Numbered from the stretch's first letter, positions 8,951 through 20,634 are shown. The stretch is DNA of 64,000 bases from an uncultured Algibacter sp. (GCA_947502405.1 CANMZT010000013.1:1-64000); one strand, 5' to 3'. The notes: generated from the letters alone by a model not told the origin. Numbers and translations are program-made.

Positions 8951-10666
8951 ATGAAAAAGATTTTCAAAGCCCTAAAATCCCCTGTCGTTTCACTACTTTT
9001 TTTATCATCTTTCATTGCTTGCGATAAAGATTTTAATGTAATTGAAAGCGAAGTGCTTGGAGAAAATAATACTAATTTCTCAACTGGCTTAGATACTATA
9101 AACGTAGTTGCACATAACAAAAGAGTAGACGCAGTTCGTATTAACAATTTACCTTCATATTTACTTGGAGTATTTAATGACCCTGAATACGGAAAAACTA
9201 CTGCTAGTATAGTAACACAAATAACACCTAATGCTGCCTCTTTAAATGAAGACTTTGGTATCAACCCTACAATTGATTCTGTAATAATTCATATTCCCTA
9301 TTTCTCATCGATTAAAAGTGTTGATGCTGATGGAAATACCGAATATCAATTAGACTCTTTGTATGGAAATTCGAGCGCAGAATATAAATTAACGATTTAT
9401 AGAAATAATTACTTTTTAAGGGATTTTGATCCGTTTGGAGAAGAAAACAGTTCCCAAAATTATTATTCAAAAGCTGAAGACAACCGTGAACTTTTAAACA
9501 ATTATGCATTAAATGGCTCTCAAAATATAAATTTTGATGAGCATAAAGGAGAAGTTATTATCGACACTGTTTTTGCTCCAAGCACCAAAGCTACTATTTT
9601 AATAACAGGTGAGGGAACAGATGAAATTGTAACAAGGTCTATCCCTGCTTTCAGATATAGCATAAACAGTGATACTAAAAAAGGCACTGAACAATTGAAC
9701 TTTTGGCAACAAACAATTGTTGCTAGAAGCGGTAGTGATGATTTAAGTAGTGCAAATAATTTCAGAAACTATTTTAGAGGATTCTATTTAAAGTCTGAAC
9801 CTATTGAAGACAATGGCAGTATGATATTAATGAATCTTGCTTCTTCTGAAGCTAATGTTACGATATATTATACCAAAGGAGCTAACAACTCAAGAACATC
9901 AGATGACTATGTATTAAATTTTAGTGGTAATACACTAAATACATTCAATAATGAGTTTACAAGACCTATTGAAGACGGTGATGACATAAATGGTGATGAA
10001 ACTTTATATCTAAAAGGAATGGAGGGCTCTATGGCTGTAGTAGATTTATTCGGAACAGAAGATAGCGACAATAATATGATTCCTGATGGATTAGACGACA
10101 TCCTTAGAGACTATAGAAAGACTGATGCTAATGGTAATTTTATTAAAGATAACTCAGGAAATTATATTTTAAAAAGATTAATAAACGAAGCACATTTGAT
10201 AATTTATGAGGATGGAAACGAAATAGTTAATACGGTTGATGACAATGGTGATTCTTACCATAAATATGACCGAATTTATGCTTATGATATTAAAAATAAC
10301 ACCCCTACTTTTGATTACCAAATAGACCCAACCCAAAATAATGAACCTTTACTCTCAAAAACTTTCAGTCTTGGGCAAAGAGTAAGTGATTCCTCATCAG
10401 ACTCCGGAAAATATAAGATACTCTTAACCGAACACCTAAATAATATCATACAAAGTGACTCTACTAATTATCAAATAGGGTTGGTTTTATCTAATAACGT
10501 AAATTTTATTGATAATTCTGAAATTTTAAACGGTGAAGAAGTAACTGGTATTCCTTCAGCAGCAGTAATATCTCCAAGAGGAACAATTCTTAAAGGAAGT
10601 AATGAAGCGAATGAAGATGAGAGACTATTGTTAAAAGTTTTTTTTACTGAACTAAAAGATAACTAG
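8951..10666 (+). CDS. DUF4270 family lipoprotein
   Basis: 571 residues. The N-terminus has a lipoprotein signal (LLFLSSFIACDK) with lipidation Cys24. The segment LGVFNDPEYGKTTASIVTQI and the overall length fit DUF4270, a Bacteroidota-specific family of predicted outer-membrane lipoproteins of unknown function. It starts 24 bp after the GT5-like gene and precedes glmS, so the three may be coexpressed. Confidence 0.85.
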   Translation: MKKIFKALKSPVVSLLFLSSFIACDKDFNVIESEVLGENNTNFSTGLDTINVVAHNKRVDAVRINNLPSYLLGVFNDPEYGKTTASIVTQITPNAASLNEDFGINPTIDSVIIHIPYFSSIKSVDADGNTEYQLDSLYGNSSAEYKLTIYRNNYFLRDFDPFGEENSSQNYYSKAEDNRELLNNYALNGSQNINFDEHKGEVIIDTVFAPSTKATILITGEGTDEIVTRSIPAFRYSINSDTKKGTEQLNFWQQTIVARSGSDDLSSANNFRNYFRGFYLKSEPIEDNGSMILMNLASSEANVTIYYTKGANNSRTSDDYVLNFSGNTLNTFNNEFTRPIEDGDDINGDETLYLKGMEGSMAVVDLFGTEDSDNNMIPDGLDDILRDYRKTDANGNFIKDNSGNYILKRLINEAHLIIYEDGNEIVNTVDDNGDSYHKYDRIYAYDIKNNTPTFDYQIDPTQNNEPLLSKTFSLGQRVSDSSSDSGKYKILLTEHLNNIIQSDSTNYQIGLVLSNNVNFIDNSEILNGEEVTGIPSAAVISPRGTILKGSNEANEDERLLLKVFFTELKDN

Positions 10667-10813
10667 AGATTTACGTAAAATATTTTTTGTTTTATTTAGA
10701 AGTGAATTTTATCGTATAAATTAATGCGTTCATATAATAATTACTTTTCCTAAGTATTTATTTTACATATTTGCCTTTGAATTTAAATAACCCCAAAATC
10801 AAATTAAAAAACT

Positions 10814-12667
10814 ATGTGTGGAATTGTTGGATATATTGGACCTAGAGAAGCTTATCCTATAATAATTGAAGGTCTTAAGCGACTTGAGTATAGAGGATAT
10901 GATAGTGCAGGAATAGCCCTATTTGATGGTACAGATTTAAAAGTATCAAAAACTAAAGGAAAAGTAGCAGATTTAGAAGACCGTTCAGAAAAAGAAATTT
11001 CAAAAAATGGTAATGTTGGTATAGGTCATACACGATGGGCAACTCATGGTGTTCCAAATGATGTAAACTCACACCCTCATCTTTCTAATTCTGGTGAATT
11101 AGTAATAATTCATAATGGAATTATAGAAAATTACGAATCTCTTAAGCAAGAACTTATTTCTAGAGGATATACGTTTAAGTCTGACACAGATACTGAAGTA
11201 TTAATAAACTTAATTGAAGACGTTAAAAAACAAGAAAATGTAAAACTTGGAAAAGCTGTTCAAATAGCTTTAAATCAAGTTATTGGCGCTTATGCTATTG
11301 CTGTTTTTGATAAAAATAAACCTGAAGAAGTTGTTGTTGCTCGTTTGGGAAGTCCTTTAGCAATAGGAATTGGCGAAAATGAAGATGAATTTTTTATAGC
11401 TAGTGATGCTTCTCCTTTCTTAGAATACACTAAAAATGCTGTTTATCTTGAAGATGAAGAAATGGCAGTTATAAGATTTCATAAAGGCATAAAAATCAGG
11501 AAGATTCATGATGATTCCCTGGTAGATACCTATGTTCAAGAACTCCAAATCAATCTAGAACAAATTGAAAAAGGAGGCTATGATCATTTCATGTTAAAAG
11601 AAATTCATGAGCAACCTAAAGCTATTACAGATACCTACAGAGGAAGATTATTAAGAAACGAAGCTATAATTAAAATGGCTGGTGTTGAAGACAACATGAA
11701 AAGATTCCTTAATGCTAACCGTATTATTATTGTAGCTTGTGGTACATCATGGCATGCTGGATTAGTAGCAGAATATATTTTTGAAGATTTAGCAAGAATA
11801 CCTGTAGAAGTTGAATATGCTTCAGAGTTTAGATATCGTAATCCTGTAATTAGAGAAGATGATATATTGATTGCTATCTCGCAATCAGGAGAAACAGCAG
11901 ATACTTTAGCGGCTATAAAATTAGCAAAATCAAAAGGCGCGTTTGTATTTGGTGTATGTAATGTTGTTGGATCTTCTATCGCTAGAGAATCTGACGCAGG
12001 AGCTTATACACATGCTGGTCCAGAAATTGGAGTTGCTTCAACTAAAGCATTTACAACTCAAATCACTGTTTTAACACTTATGGCTCTAAGGCTAGCTAGG
12101 GCTAAAGGAACCATAAGCAGTTCTGATTTCCGTAAGCATTTATTGGAATTAGAAATGATTCCTAAAAAAGTTGAACAATCTTTAGAGTCAGATTCCATTA
12201 TAAAAAATATATCAGACGTCTATAAAAGTGCTAAAAACTTTCTATACCTTGGAAGAGGTTATAACTTCCCTGTAGCACTTGAAGGGGCTCTTAAACTTAA
12301 AGAGATTTCATATATACATGCTGAAGGTTACCCAGCAGCAGAAATGAAACATGGCCCAATTGCACTTATTGACGAAAACATGCCTATTGTAGTTATTGCT
12401 ACAAAAAAAGGACATTATGAAAAAGTAGTAAGTAATATTCAAGAAATTAAATCTAGAAAAGGTAAAATTATTGGTATTGTAACTGAAGGTGATGTACAGG
12501 TTAAAGCATTAGCTGATCATGTTATTGAAGTTCCAGAAACACTAGAATCGCTTTCACCACTTCTTACAACCATCCCGCTACAACTATTATCATATCATAT
12601 TGCAGTGATGTTAGATAAAAATGTAGATCAACCTAGAAATTTAGCAAAATCTGTAACTGTGGAATAA
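10814..12667 (+). CDS. glmS: Glutamine-fructose-6-phosphate aminotransferase (isomerizing)
   Basis: Makes glucosamine-6-phosphate from fructose-6-phosphate and glutamine, the first step to UDP-GlcNAc. 617 residues, normal length. The N-terminal glutaminase domain begins MCGIVGYIG with the catalytic Cys2. Two SIS sugar-isomerase domains follow (VACGTSWHAG and the FLYLGRG region), and the C-terminus ends PRNLAKSVTVE as in the family. I see no glmS ribozyme-like structure in the 147-bp upstream gap. A strong hairpin terminator follows. Confidence 0.98.
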   Translation: MCGIVGYIGPREAYPIIIEGLKRLEYRGYDSAGIALFDGTDLKVSKTKGKVADLEDRSEKEISKNGNVGIGHTRWATHGVPNDVNSHPHLSNSGELVIIHNGIIENYESLKQELISRGYTFKSDTDTEVLINLIEDVKKQENVKLGKAVQIALNQVIGAYAIAVFDKNKPEEVVVARLGSPLAIGIGENEDEFFIASDASPFLEYTKNAVYLEDEEMAVIRFHKGIKIRKIHDDSLVDTYVQELQINLEQIEKGGYDHFMLKEIHEQPKAITDTYRGRLLRNEAIIKMAGVEDNMKRFLNANRIIIVACGTSWHAGLVAEYIFEDLARIPVEVEYASEFRYRNPVIREDDILIAISQSGETADTLAAIKLAKSKGAFVFGVCNVVGSSIARESDAGAYTHAGPEIGVASTKAFTTQITVLTLMALRLARAKGTISSSDFRKHLLELEMIPKKVEQSLESDSIIKNISDVYKSAKNFLYLGRGYNFPVALEGALKLKEISYIHAEGYPAAEMKHGPIALIDENMPIVVIATKKGHYEKVVSNIQEIKSRKGKIIGIVTEGDVQVKALADHVIEVPETLESLSPLLTTIPLQLLSYHIAVMLDKNVDQPRNLAKSVTVE

Positions 12668-12699
12668 AAAATTCCTTAACAAACAAATCATAATTCAGA

Positions 12700-12730
12700 A
12701 ATTGCCATGTTTAAAGTAAACATGGCAATT
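12700..12730 (+). terminator. Hairpin terminator after glmS
   Basis: Perfect 14-bp stem (AATTGCCATGTTTA and its complement) with a 3-base loop, 33 bp after the glmS stop. The T-rich tail is weak. Confidence 0.7.
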
Positions 12731-12887
12731 CTTATTATAACCCCCTATTAATTGAGTATTTAACAACAAAATATCAGTTTTTTTGTTAAAATATACTATG
12801 CGTGCATAATTTTTTATATTTTTAGCCACTAGCATAATATTATTTTTTGTGCTATCTTGTTATTATACTTAAACTAAAATTTATTAA

Positions 12888-15641
12888 ATGAAGACAATTC
12901 TCCCCTATTTAATGCTATTGTTTTGCGGGATTTCTTTCTCACAAACAACAATTACAGGTTCAGTCGTCGATGATAATAGTCAGCCTATTCCAGGTGCAAA
13001 TATTATTATTGTTGGAACTTCAACTGGTACTGTAACAGATTTTGATGGTAATTTTTCATTAACCACAAATCTGAATCCCCCTTTTACGCTTCAAGCAAGT
13101 AGTGTGGGATTTGAAACCGTTACTGAAGATGTAACATCTAATAATCAAAAAATTAATTTCGTATTAGCAGAAGGCACTTCTCTAGATGAAGTCGTTATTT
13201 CAGCGTCTAGAACACCAGAGCGAATTTTCGAATCGCCCGTAACTGTAGAGCGATTTGGCTTAAAACAAATAAAAAACACAGCATCAGCTGATTTCTATGA
13301 CGGATTAGAAAACCTCAAAGGAGTTGATGTAAATACTAATAGTTTAACCTTTAAATCTGTTAACACAAGGGGGTTTGCCACTTTTGCTAACAACAGGTTT
13401 ATGCAGTTGGTGGATGGTATGGATAACTCTACACCAGCATTAAACTTCCCGATTGGAAATTTAGTGGGTATGACAGAAACTGATGTATTGAGCGTTGAGT
13501 TACTCCCAGGAGCATCTTCTGCACTATATGGAGCAAATGCTTTTAACGGTATATTGTTTATGCGAAGTAAAAACCCTTTTGATCATCAAGGAATTAGTGC
13601 TTCTTTTAAAAGAGGAATTACATCTCAAGAATCCGCAGGAGATAATCCATATACTGATCTTAGTTTCAGAGCAGCTTACAAGTTTAGTGAAAAAGTTGCT
13701 GCTAAAATTAATTTTGGATATTTAAAAGGAACTGATTGGGCTGCAACAAGTGAAATAGATAAAATAGATCCAAACAGAACAAGAGCGGATCTTAATTATG
13801 ATGGTATTAATGTTTATGGTGATGAGGTTTCTGCTAATATTAGATCTGAAGCTCCTGAAAGTGTTAAAGGGATTATCCCAGATGTTGAAGTGAGCAGAAC
13901 AGGTTATAATGAAAGAGATTTAACCAATTATAATGCAGAAAGCATTAAAGCAGATTGGGGGTTATATTATCGTCCTTGGGAAAACGACTTCGAGATTCAA
14001 TATGTTGGAAAAGTGGGGTCTGGTTCTACAATTTACCAAGGTACCAACCGCTATAATATTGCTAACTTCTTTCAACAACAACATAAATTAGAGTTTAAGA
14101 ATGATAATTTCTTCTTAAGAGGTTATGTTGTTACAGATAAAGCAGGAGACTCTTATGATATGGTATTCACCGGAATTAATATCAATAGAGCTTGGAAAAG
14201 TGATGAGCAATGGTTTAAAGAATATATAGAAACTTACGCTGGAGCTACTCTTGGAGGCGCTACAGAAGCTGAATCACATGCCGCTGCAAGAGCTCAAGCA
14301 GAATCTGGTCGCTTTTTACCAGGAACCTCTGAATACCAAAATGCATTTAATAGAAGTATAAATGATCCTGATTTAAGCACGGGTTCTAAATTCCAAGATG
14401 CATCAAAATATTACCATTCCGATGCTAATTATAACTTCGGTCATTTAATAGACTGGGCTGAAATTCAAGTTGGAGGATCTTACAGAAGGTATAGTTTAAA
14501 TTCTTCAGGGACTATTTATACTGATTTAGATGGACCTATTGATTATTCTGAATTTGGTGTTTATACTCAAATTCAAAAGAATTTAGAATTAAATGATAAT
14601 CTAGATTTAAAACTTACTGGGTCTATCCGATATGATAAATCTGAATTTTTCGACGGCTTTTTATCTCCTAGAATATCAGCTGGTTTAACAGTTAATGAAA
14701 ACCACAACATTAGAGCTTCTGTACAAACTGGTTTTAGAAATCCTACAACACAAGATTTGTTCATTGGTTTAGATGCTGGTAGAGCCATACTTGTTGGGTC
14801 TGCACCAGACAACTTAGACAGGTATGTAAGAACTTTTGACATTAGTAATGAAGGGCAAGCATTAGGTCAAGGTTCTTCAGTAACTCAAACTGGTCGTGTT
14901 GCCTATGAAAACTCTTATACTGTAAGTTCTGTTATGGAGCTAGCTGAAACTGGAAATCCTGCCGTACTTGACGTTGCAAACCCAGACATTATTAAACCAG
15001 AGCAAGTATCTTCTGCTGAAATTGGATATCGTGGTAAATTCAATAATTTAATTGTCGATTTTAGTGCTTATTACAATAAATACAAAGATTTCATTTCACA
15101 AGAGGTTGTTATTTCTCCTTTTTATGGAACTGTTGGGGATAATTCATTATCAGTTGCTGCAATAGCTAATGACGATTATCAGGCTTGGAGCACATATACT
15201 AATTCACCTGCAGATGTTAATTCTTATGGTGCTTCAATTGGTTTATCTACAAAAGTTTTTGGAGATTTTGATTTAAGCGGAAGTTACACTTATGCAAAAT
15301 TAGATTTTGACAGGAATAAATTTCCAGATTTCACAACAAACTTCAATACACCAGAACATAAGTTTAAAGCTTCTTTTGGAAATACAGAATTATTTAAAAA
15401 CTTTGGATTCAATATAGCTTACAGATATAGTGATGATTATTTTTGGGAAGCTACTTTCGGAAATGGGCTCGTTCCAGAATACCATGTTGTTGATGCACAA
15501 ATTAACTTAAGAGTACCAAGTTTTAAATCTACGTTTAAAGCAGGTGCCACCAATCTTTTAGGAGATGAATACTTTACTGCTTTTGGTACTGGATTTATTG
15601 GCTCAATGTATTATGTTTCATGGACTATCAATAACCTATAA
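12888..15641 (+). CDS. TonB-dependent outer-membrane receptor with carboxypeptidase-like regulatory domain
   Basis: 917 residues with signal peptide 1-18 (ISFSQ). Residues about 20-100 are the carboxypeptidase-D regulatory-like Ig domain (TITGSVVDDNSQPIPGANI), common on Bacteroidota receptors. The plug domain follows (DGLENLKGVDVNTNS, LSVELLPGASSALYGANAFNGIL), then a beta-barrel ending in an aromatic-rich strand. Presumably imports a ligand with TonB-ExbBD energy. It lies 11 bp upstream of an SGNH-hydrolase lipoprotein, so the pair probably handles one substrate, possibly an ester. No SusD partner is present. Confidence 0.93.
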   Translation: MKTILPYLMLLFCGISFSQTTITGSVVDDNSQPIPGANIIIVGTSTGTVTDFDGNFSLTTNLNPPFTLQASSVGFETVTEDVTSNNQKINFVLAEGTSLDEVVISASRTPERIFESPVTVERFGLKQIKNTASADFYDGLENLKGVDVNTNSLTFKSVNTRGFATFANNRFMQLVDGMDNSTPALNFPIGNLVGMTETDVLSVELLPGASSALYGANAFNGILFMRSKNPFDHQGISASFKRGITSQESAGDNPYTDLSFRAAYKFSEKVAAKINFGYLKGTDWAATSEIDKIDPNRTRADLNYDGINVYGDEVSANIRSEAPESVKGIIPDVEVSRTGYNERDLTNYNAESIKADWGLYYRPWENDFEIQYVGKVGSGSTIYQGTNRYNIANFFQQQHKLEFKNDNFFLRGYVVTDKAGDSYDMVFTGININRAWKSDEQWFKEYIETYAGATLGGATEAESHAAARAQAESGRFLPGTSEYQNAFNRSINDPDLSTGSKFQDASKYYHSDANYNFGHLIDWAEIQVGGSYRRYSLNSSGTIYTDLDGPIDYSEFGVYTQIQKNLELNDNLDLKLTGSIRYDKSEFFDGFLSPRISAGLTVNENHNIRASVQTGFRNPTTQDLFIGLDAGRAILVGSAPDNLDRYVRTFDISNEGQALGQGSSVTQTGRVAYENSYTVSSVMELAETGNPAVLDVANPDIIKPEQVSSAEIGYRGKFNNLIVDFSAYYNKYKDFISQEVVISPFYGTVGDNSLSVAAIANDDYQAWSTYTNSPADVNSYGASIGLSTKVFGDFDLSGSYTYAKLDFDRNKFPDFTTNFNTPEHKFKASFGNTELFKNFGFNIAYRYSDDYFWEATFGNGLVPEYHVVDAQINLRVPSFKSTFKAGATNLLGDEYFTAFGTGFIGSMYYVSWTINNL

Positions 15642-15652
15642 AAGAAATTAAA

Positions 15653-17332
15653 ATGAAAAATATAAAATATATATCACTACTATTTGGTCTTATTGCTTTT
15701 ATAGCATGTAATGAACCTGAAGATGTTTTAAAAGACACCAATATTGAACCAGAACCCGAAGTCATATTACCAGAATTGGTAACTGGCTCAGTCGATTTCT
15801 CAACATACGTTGCCGTAGGAAACTCATTAACTGCTGGTTTTTCTGATAATGCTTTATTTAAAGCTACACAAGAGAACTCTATGCCTAATATACTATCACA
15901 AAAATTTGCACTTTTAGGTGGAGGTAGTTTTACACAGCCTTTAATGAATGACAATATTGGTGGACTTATTGCTGGAGGAAATATTATACTCGATCCTTTA
16001 ACAGGAGATCAATTATTCAAACCTAGATTAGTAACAACAGGTGGCGCTCCTAAAGATTTGTCTGAAGTTGTTGGGCCAATAACGCCGACAACTGATATTG
16101 TATTGAACAATCCTTCTGGCCCCTTTAATAATATGGGAGTTCCAGGAGCAAGAAGTTATCATTTACTAGCGCCTGGATATGGTAATTTATCAAACTTTGC
16201 TTTAGGTCTTGCAAACCCCTATTTTGTTAGGATGACTGGTGATACCCCCAATGCAACTGTTTTAGAATTATCAATGGCGCAAGCACCAACATTCTTTTCA
16301 CTTTGGATAGGTGCTAACGATGTTTTAGGTTACGCCACTTCAGGCGGCGATGGTTCAAGTGGTATTACGCCAATAGATGGACCTCCAGGTGTTGGTTTTA
16401 ATCAAACCTATGGTGCCATTGTAGCTACCTTAACATCTGGCGGAGCCAAAGGTGTTGTAGCCAATATTCCTTATGTAACTGATATTCCTCATTTTACTAC
16501 GGTACCTTGGAATGCCTTAGACCCTAATGATCCAGATAATGGGCCTGATTTAGTTGCACAAATTCCAACTTTAAATACTGTTTACGGTGCTTTAAATCAA
16601 ATTTTTGCTGTTATAGACCCTTCTCGTACTATAACATTCTCTGAGACAGAAGCTAATGGTGTTGTGATATATGATGAAACACTACCTGATATATCTGCAC
16701 AAATAACTGGAGCTTTGGGTGCAAGCCCAACTTTCCCTGCTTTTTTGCAGTCATTTGGTTTACCTCCTCAAGCGGCTCCTCTTGTAGCTAGTTTATTTGG
16801 TAGTATATATGGACAAGCAAGACAAGCTAACGAGAATGATTTATTTGTTTTACCTAGTTTATCAACTATTGGAACCGTTAACGAAGCGCAATCTGCTTTT
16901 TTACAATCTCAAATGTTACCAGAAGCACTTGCGGATCAATTCTCAACGGAAGGTGTTACGTTACCTCTTTCGGACAAATGGGTATTACTACCAAGTGAAC
17001 AACAAGAAATAAAAGATGCGATTGATGCTTATAACGCAACTATTGAAGCTACTGCTACAGGTGCTGGATTAGCTTTTGTTGATGCTAACGCTCTATTATC
17101 AAGGTTAGCAGCAACAGGAATAGCTTCTGATAATTTTATTTTAACTTCTAATTTAGTAACAGGAGGAACCTTTTCGTTAGATGGTGTTCATTTAACTTCA
17201 AGAGGCTATGCACTAGCTGCTAATGAATTCATGAAGGCAATTGATGTCGCATACGGTACTAATTTTGAAGCTTCAGGAAATCTGGTTGATATTGGCAATT
17301 ATCCAACAAACTATTCACCTTTATTGCAATAA
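15653..17332 (+). CDS. SGNH/GDSL-family hydrolase lipoprotein
   Basis: 559 residues. Lipoprotein signal ends IAFIAC, with Cys20 as the lipidation site. SGNH blocks are visible: block I VAVGNSLTAGFSD (catalytic Ser in GNSLT), block III WIGANDVLG (Asn), and block V DGVHLTSRGY (Asp and His). It has a long middle insertion and is longer than simple GDSL esterases. Predicted outer-membrane lipase or esterase, cotranscribed with the TonB receptor 11 bp upstream. Substrate unknown. Confidence 0.9.
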   Translation: MKNIKYISLLFGLIAFIACNEPEDVLKDTNIEPEPEVILPELVTGSVDFSTYVAVGNSLTAGFSDNALFKATQENSMPNILSQKFALLGGGSFTQPLMNDNIGGLIAGGNIILDPLTGDQLFKPRLVTTGGAPKDLSEVVGPITPTTDIVLNNPSGPFNNMGVPGARSYHLLAPGYGNLSNFALGLANPYFVRMTGDTPNATVLELSMAQAPTFFSLWIGANDVLGYATSGGDGSSGITPIDGPPGVGFNQTYGAIVATLTSGGAKGVVANIPYVTDIPHFTTVPWNALDPNDPDNGPDLVAQIPTLNTVYGALNQIFAVIDPSRTITFSETEANGVVIYDETLPDISAQITGALGASPTFPAFLQSFGLPPQAAPLVASLFGSIYGQARQANENDLFVLPSLSTIGTVNEAQSAFLQSQMLPEALADQFSTEGVTLPLSDKWVLLPSEQQEIKDAIDAYNATIEATATGAGLAFVDANALLSRLAATGIASDNFILTSNLVTGGTFSLDGVHLTSRGYALAANEFMKAIDVAYGTNFEASGNLVDIGNYPTNYSPLLQ

Positions 17333-17354
17333 AATAGTTTCAAATAAATACTTT

Positions 17355-17383
17355 AAAAACACCTTTAAATTAAAGGTGTTTTT
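17355..17383 (+). terminator. Rho-independent terminator after the SGNH hydrolase
   Basis: Near-perfect 14-bp inverted repeat (AAAAACACCTTTAA and its complement) running into a T-tract, 22 bp after the stop. Confidence 0.85.
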
Positions 17384-17433
17384 TTATTCCCAAAAAAGCT
17401 ATAAAAACAACTTTTATTTTAAATTAAAAAATA

Positions 17434-17441
17434 TATCTTTG
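17434..17441 (+). promoter_or_regulatory. -7 element for atpD-atpC
   Basis: TATCTTTG followed by C matches the consensus TAnnTTTG, 60 bp upstream of the atpD ATG. Confidence 0.6.
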
Positions 17442-17498
17442 CAGCGCGAAATCAAAACGTATTTCGCTCAATTAAGTCGCATAATATTAAACAAATAA

Positions 17499-19010
<1,512 letters not shown>

Positions 19011-19062
19011 AAATAAGTCACAGTTTTCAGTGGCTAAAACTTCAAACTAAAGACTAAGATAT

Positions 19063-19341
19063 ATGTATTTAGAAATTGTATCACCTGAAGCAACTCTATT
19101 TAGTGGCGAAGTAACTAGTATTATAGTTCCTGGCACTAACGGTGATTTTGAATTATTGAATAATCACGCTGCAATAGTATCTATACTAAAAGAAGGTGTT
19201 ATTAAAATTTCTGGTAATCTAGAATTACAAGAAGACGTTCAAGATAAATTTACTAAAAGTAATAACGGTAAAACGTTATTAAAAATAAATTCTGGAACTC
19301 TAGAAATGAAAGATAATAAGGTTATTGTTTTAGCCGATTAA
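19063..19341 (+). CDS. atpC: F1Fo ATP synthase subunit epsilon (short form)
   Basis: 92 residues, only the N-terminal beta-sandwich domain (YLEIVSPEATLFSGEVTSIIVPGTNGDFELLNNHA). The C-terminal inhibitory helical hairpin of the ~130-residue E. coli form is missing, as in many Bacteroidota. Lies 52 bp after atpD, same transcript. Confidence 0.95.
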   Translation: MYLEIVSPEATLFSGEVTSIIVPGTNGDFELLNNHAAIVSILKEGVIKISGNLELQEDVQDKFTKSNNGKTLLKINSGTLEMKDNKVIVLAD

Positions 19342-19362
19342 AACAAACAAGCTTATATAAAA

Positions 19363-19402
19363 TAAAAAAACGTGCAGCATTTAAATGTTGTACGCTTTTT
19401 TA
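19363..19402. terminator. Bidirectional hairpin terminator between atpC and the DUF4440-like gene
   Basis: Imperfect inverted repeat AAAAAACGTGCAGCATTT / AAATGTTGTACGCTTTTTT with A- and T-tracts on both sides, serving convergent genes. Confidence 0.7.
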
Positions 19403-19843
19403 TTTTACACTATTCCAGATATCTAAATACATTTTCCACTCTCCACTAACCTTTTTCCAAACAATAATATATTTACCTTCCCATGAAGATATTTCACCTT
19501 TGGGGTTTTTAGTTTTACCTTCATAATAGCCGTAATCATAGGCAATATCTTCAATAACTGTTATTTCTTCCTGAAAAATTTTATGGTGTATTGTACTAAA
19601 ACCTTCAGGAAGCTTCCAATAGTTTACCAAGTCTTCACCTTGAAGTATTTTAGATTTATTCGGGAAGATTTTAGCATCATCTGTATATGACTCACCTATC
19701 ATTTGGTAGTTAGAATTCATAACATATTCTGAAAATTTTTTTGTGTTTTCTAGAATCATGTTAATATCATTTTTGTTTCCTGTAAAAGTTTGACCTTGTA
19801 ACTGAAAAAAAGAAAAAACGAATATGACTAAAAATACTCTCAT
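19400..19843 (-). CDS. Secreted NTF2/SnoaL-like (DUF4440) protein
   Basis: 147 residues with a signal peptide ending QLQGQ. The segments MNSNYQMIGESYTDDAKIFPN and GKYIIVWKKVSGEWKMYLDIWN fit the cone-shaped SnoaL-like/DUF4440 fold. Members range from enzymes to ligand-binding proteins; function here is unknown. Monocistronic and convergent with atpC. Confidence 0.75.
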   Translation of the reverse strand: MRVFLVIFVFSFFQLQGQTFTGNKNDINMILENTKKFSEYVMNSNYQMIGESYTDDAKIFPNKSKILQGEDLVNYWKLPEGFSTIHHKIFQEEITVIEDIAYDYGYYEGKTKNPKGEISSWEGKYIIVWKKVSGEWKMYLDIWNSVK

Positions 19844-19960
19844 GATATAACGCTTAATTGTGAATGGTAAACAAGAGTATAAAATTTACAAAAACCTTAT
19901 TGTAAGTTTCTCATACACCTTTTTGATTGATACTAACGCACTTTTATATATTTGTTTAGC

Positions 19961-20401
19961 CTAAACCTTTTTTATGACATTAGTTACAATGCCCCAAATA
20001 ACAAAATCGTTATCAGCGGTTATTTTTATAATTGGATAATGGGGATTTTCTGGTTGTAACCAAACGCCTTCTTTGTTTACTTTTAGGCGTTTTACGGTAA
20101 ACTCGCCATCTAAAAAGCAAACAGCTATTTTGTTGTGAGTAGGCTCTAAACTTCTGTCTATGACTAGCAAATCTTTATCATCTAATCCTGCCCCTATCAT
20201 AGATTGTCCGCTAACACGCGCAAAGAATGTGGCTTCTTTGTTTTTTACAAGCTCTTTATCTAAGGAAAGGCGTTGCTCTTTAAAATCTTCGGCGGGTGAT
20301 GGGAATCCTGCTGATATTCCTGTATCAAAAAAAGGAGCTCCTAAGCCATTTATTTGGTTTGGAGTAAAAAAGGTTAGGTTGTTAGATTTGTGTAATATCA
20401 T
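19961..20401 (-). CDS. umuD: UmuD-like autoproteolytic subunit of error-prone DNA polymerase V
   Basis: I place the start at 20401 (MILHKSNNL), giving 146 residues. An in-frame extension to 20494 is possible but would be translated from a dispersed repeat. The predicted cleavage site is Ala31-Gly32 (ISAGFPSPAEDF). The catalytic dyad is Ser67 (SGQSM) and Lys104 (FTVKRL), the same 37-residue spacing as E. coli UmuD Ser60/Lys97. After RecA-stimulated self-cleavage it should support UmuC in SOS translesion synthesis. It lies downstream of umuC, the reverse of the usual order, with a repeat between. Confidence 0.9.
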   Translation of the reverse strand: MILHKSNNLTFFTPNQINGLGAPFFDTGISAGFPSPAEDFKEQRLSLDKELVKNKEATFFARVSGQSMIGAGLDDKDLLVIDRSLEPTHNKIAVCFLDGEFTVKRLKVNKEGVWLQPENPHYPIIKITADNDFVIWGIVTNVIKKV

Positions 20402-20432
20402 GATGGGTAATGTATTTTGTTGGCGGTTTAGT

Positions 20433-20585
20433 GCGTTAGTCCCGATAGCTACCGGGAGAAGCGTCATGTTTGAAATCCTTTTTGCTTTTCGCAAAAAGAT
20501 TAAGTAGCGAAATATTCATATTCACGATTTCATTAATTTAAAAATAGTACCTATGAGTAAAGCTCGACCCTTGTGGTAACGCCCA
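20433..20585 (+). repeat. Dispersed intergenic repeat, copy A (umuC-umuD gap)
   Basis: Begins GCGTTAG, carries a nested palindrome (20440-20457), contains a CTTTTTGC/GCAAAAAG hairpin, and ends CGACCCTTGTGGTAACGCCCA. Same family as the copies at 27166, 29741, 47858 and 63435. Confidence 0.75.
20440..20457. repeat. 18-bp palindrome, copy 1
   Basis: TCCCGATAGCTACCGGGA, one base short of a perfect palindrome. It interrupts the GCGTTAG/GGATTG start of the dispersed repeat. Related copies at 27181 and 45099. Confidence 0.75.
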
Positions 20586-20634
20586 AATAACTTTTATGTT
20601 CCTAAATTTAATTTATTTTTTTGAGATTTTGTTA

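Noticed and set aside
10667-10813. Possible glmS ribozyme or riboswitch before glmS
   Set aside because: The 147-bp gap is AT-rich with no ribozyme-like core or conserved pairing that I can see.
20402-20494. N-terminal extension of UmuD to 20494
   Set aside because: The added residues are encoded by the dispersed repeat and do not resemble UmuD. The conserved start is at 20401.
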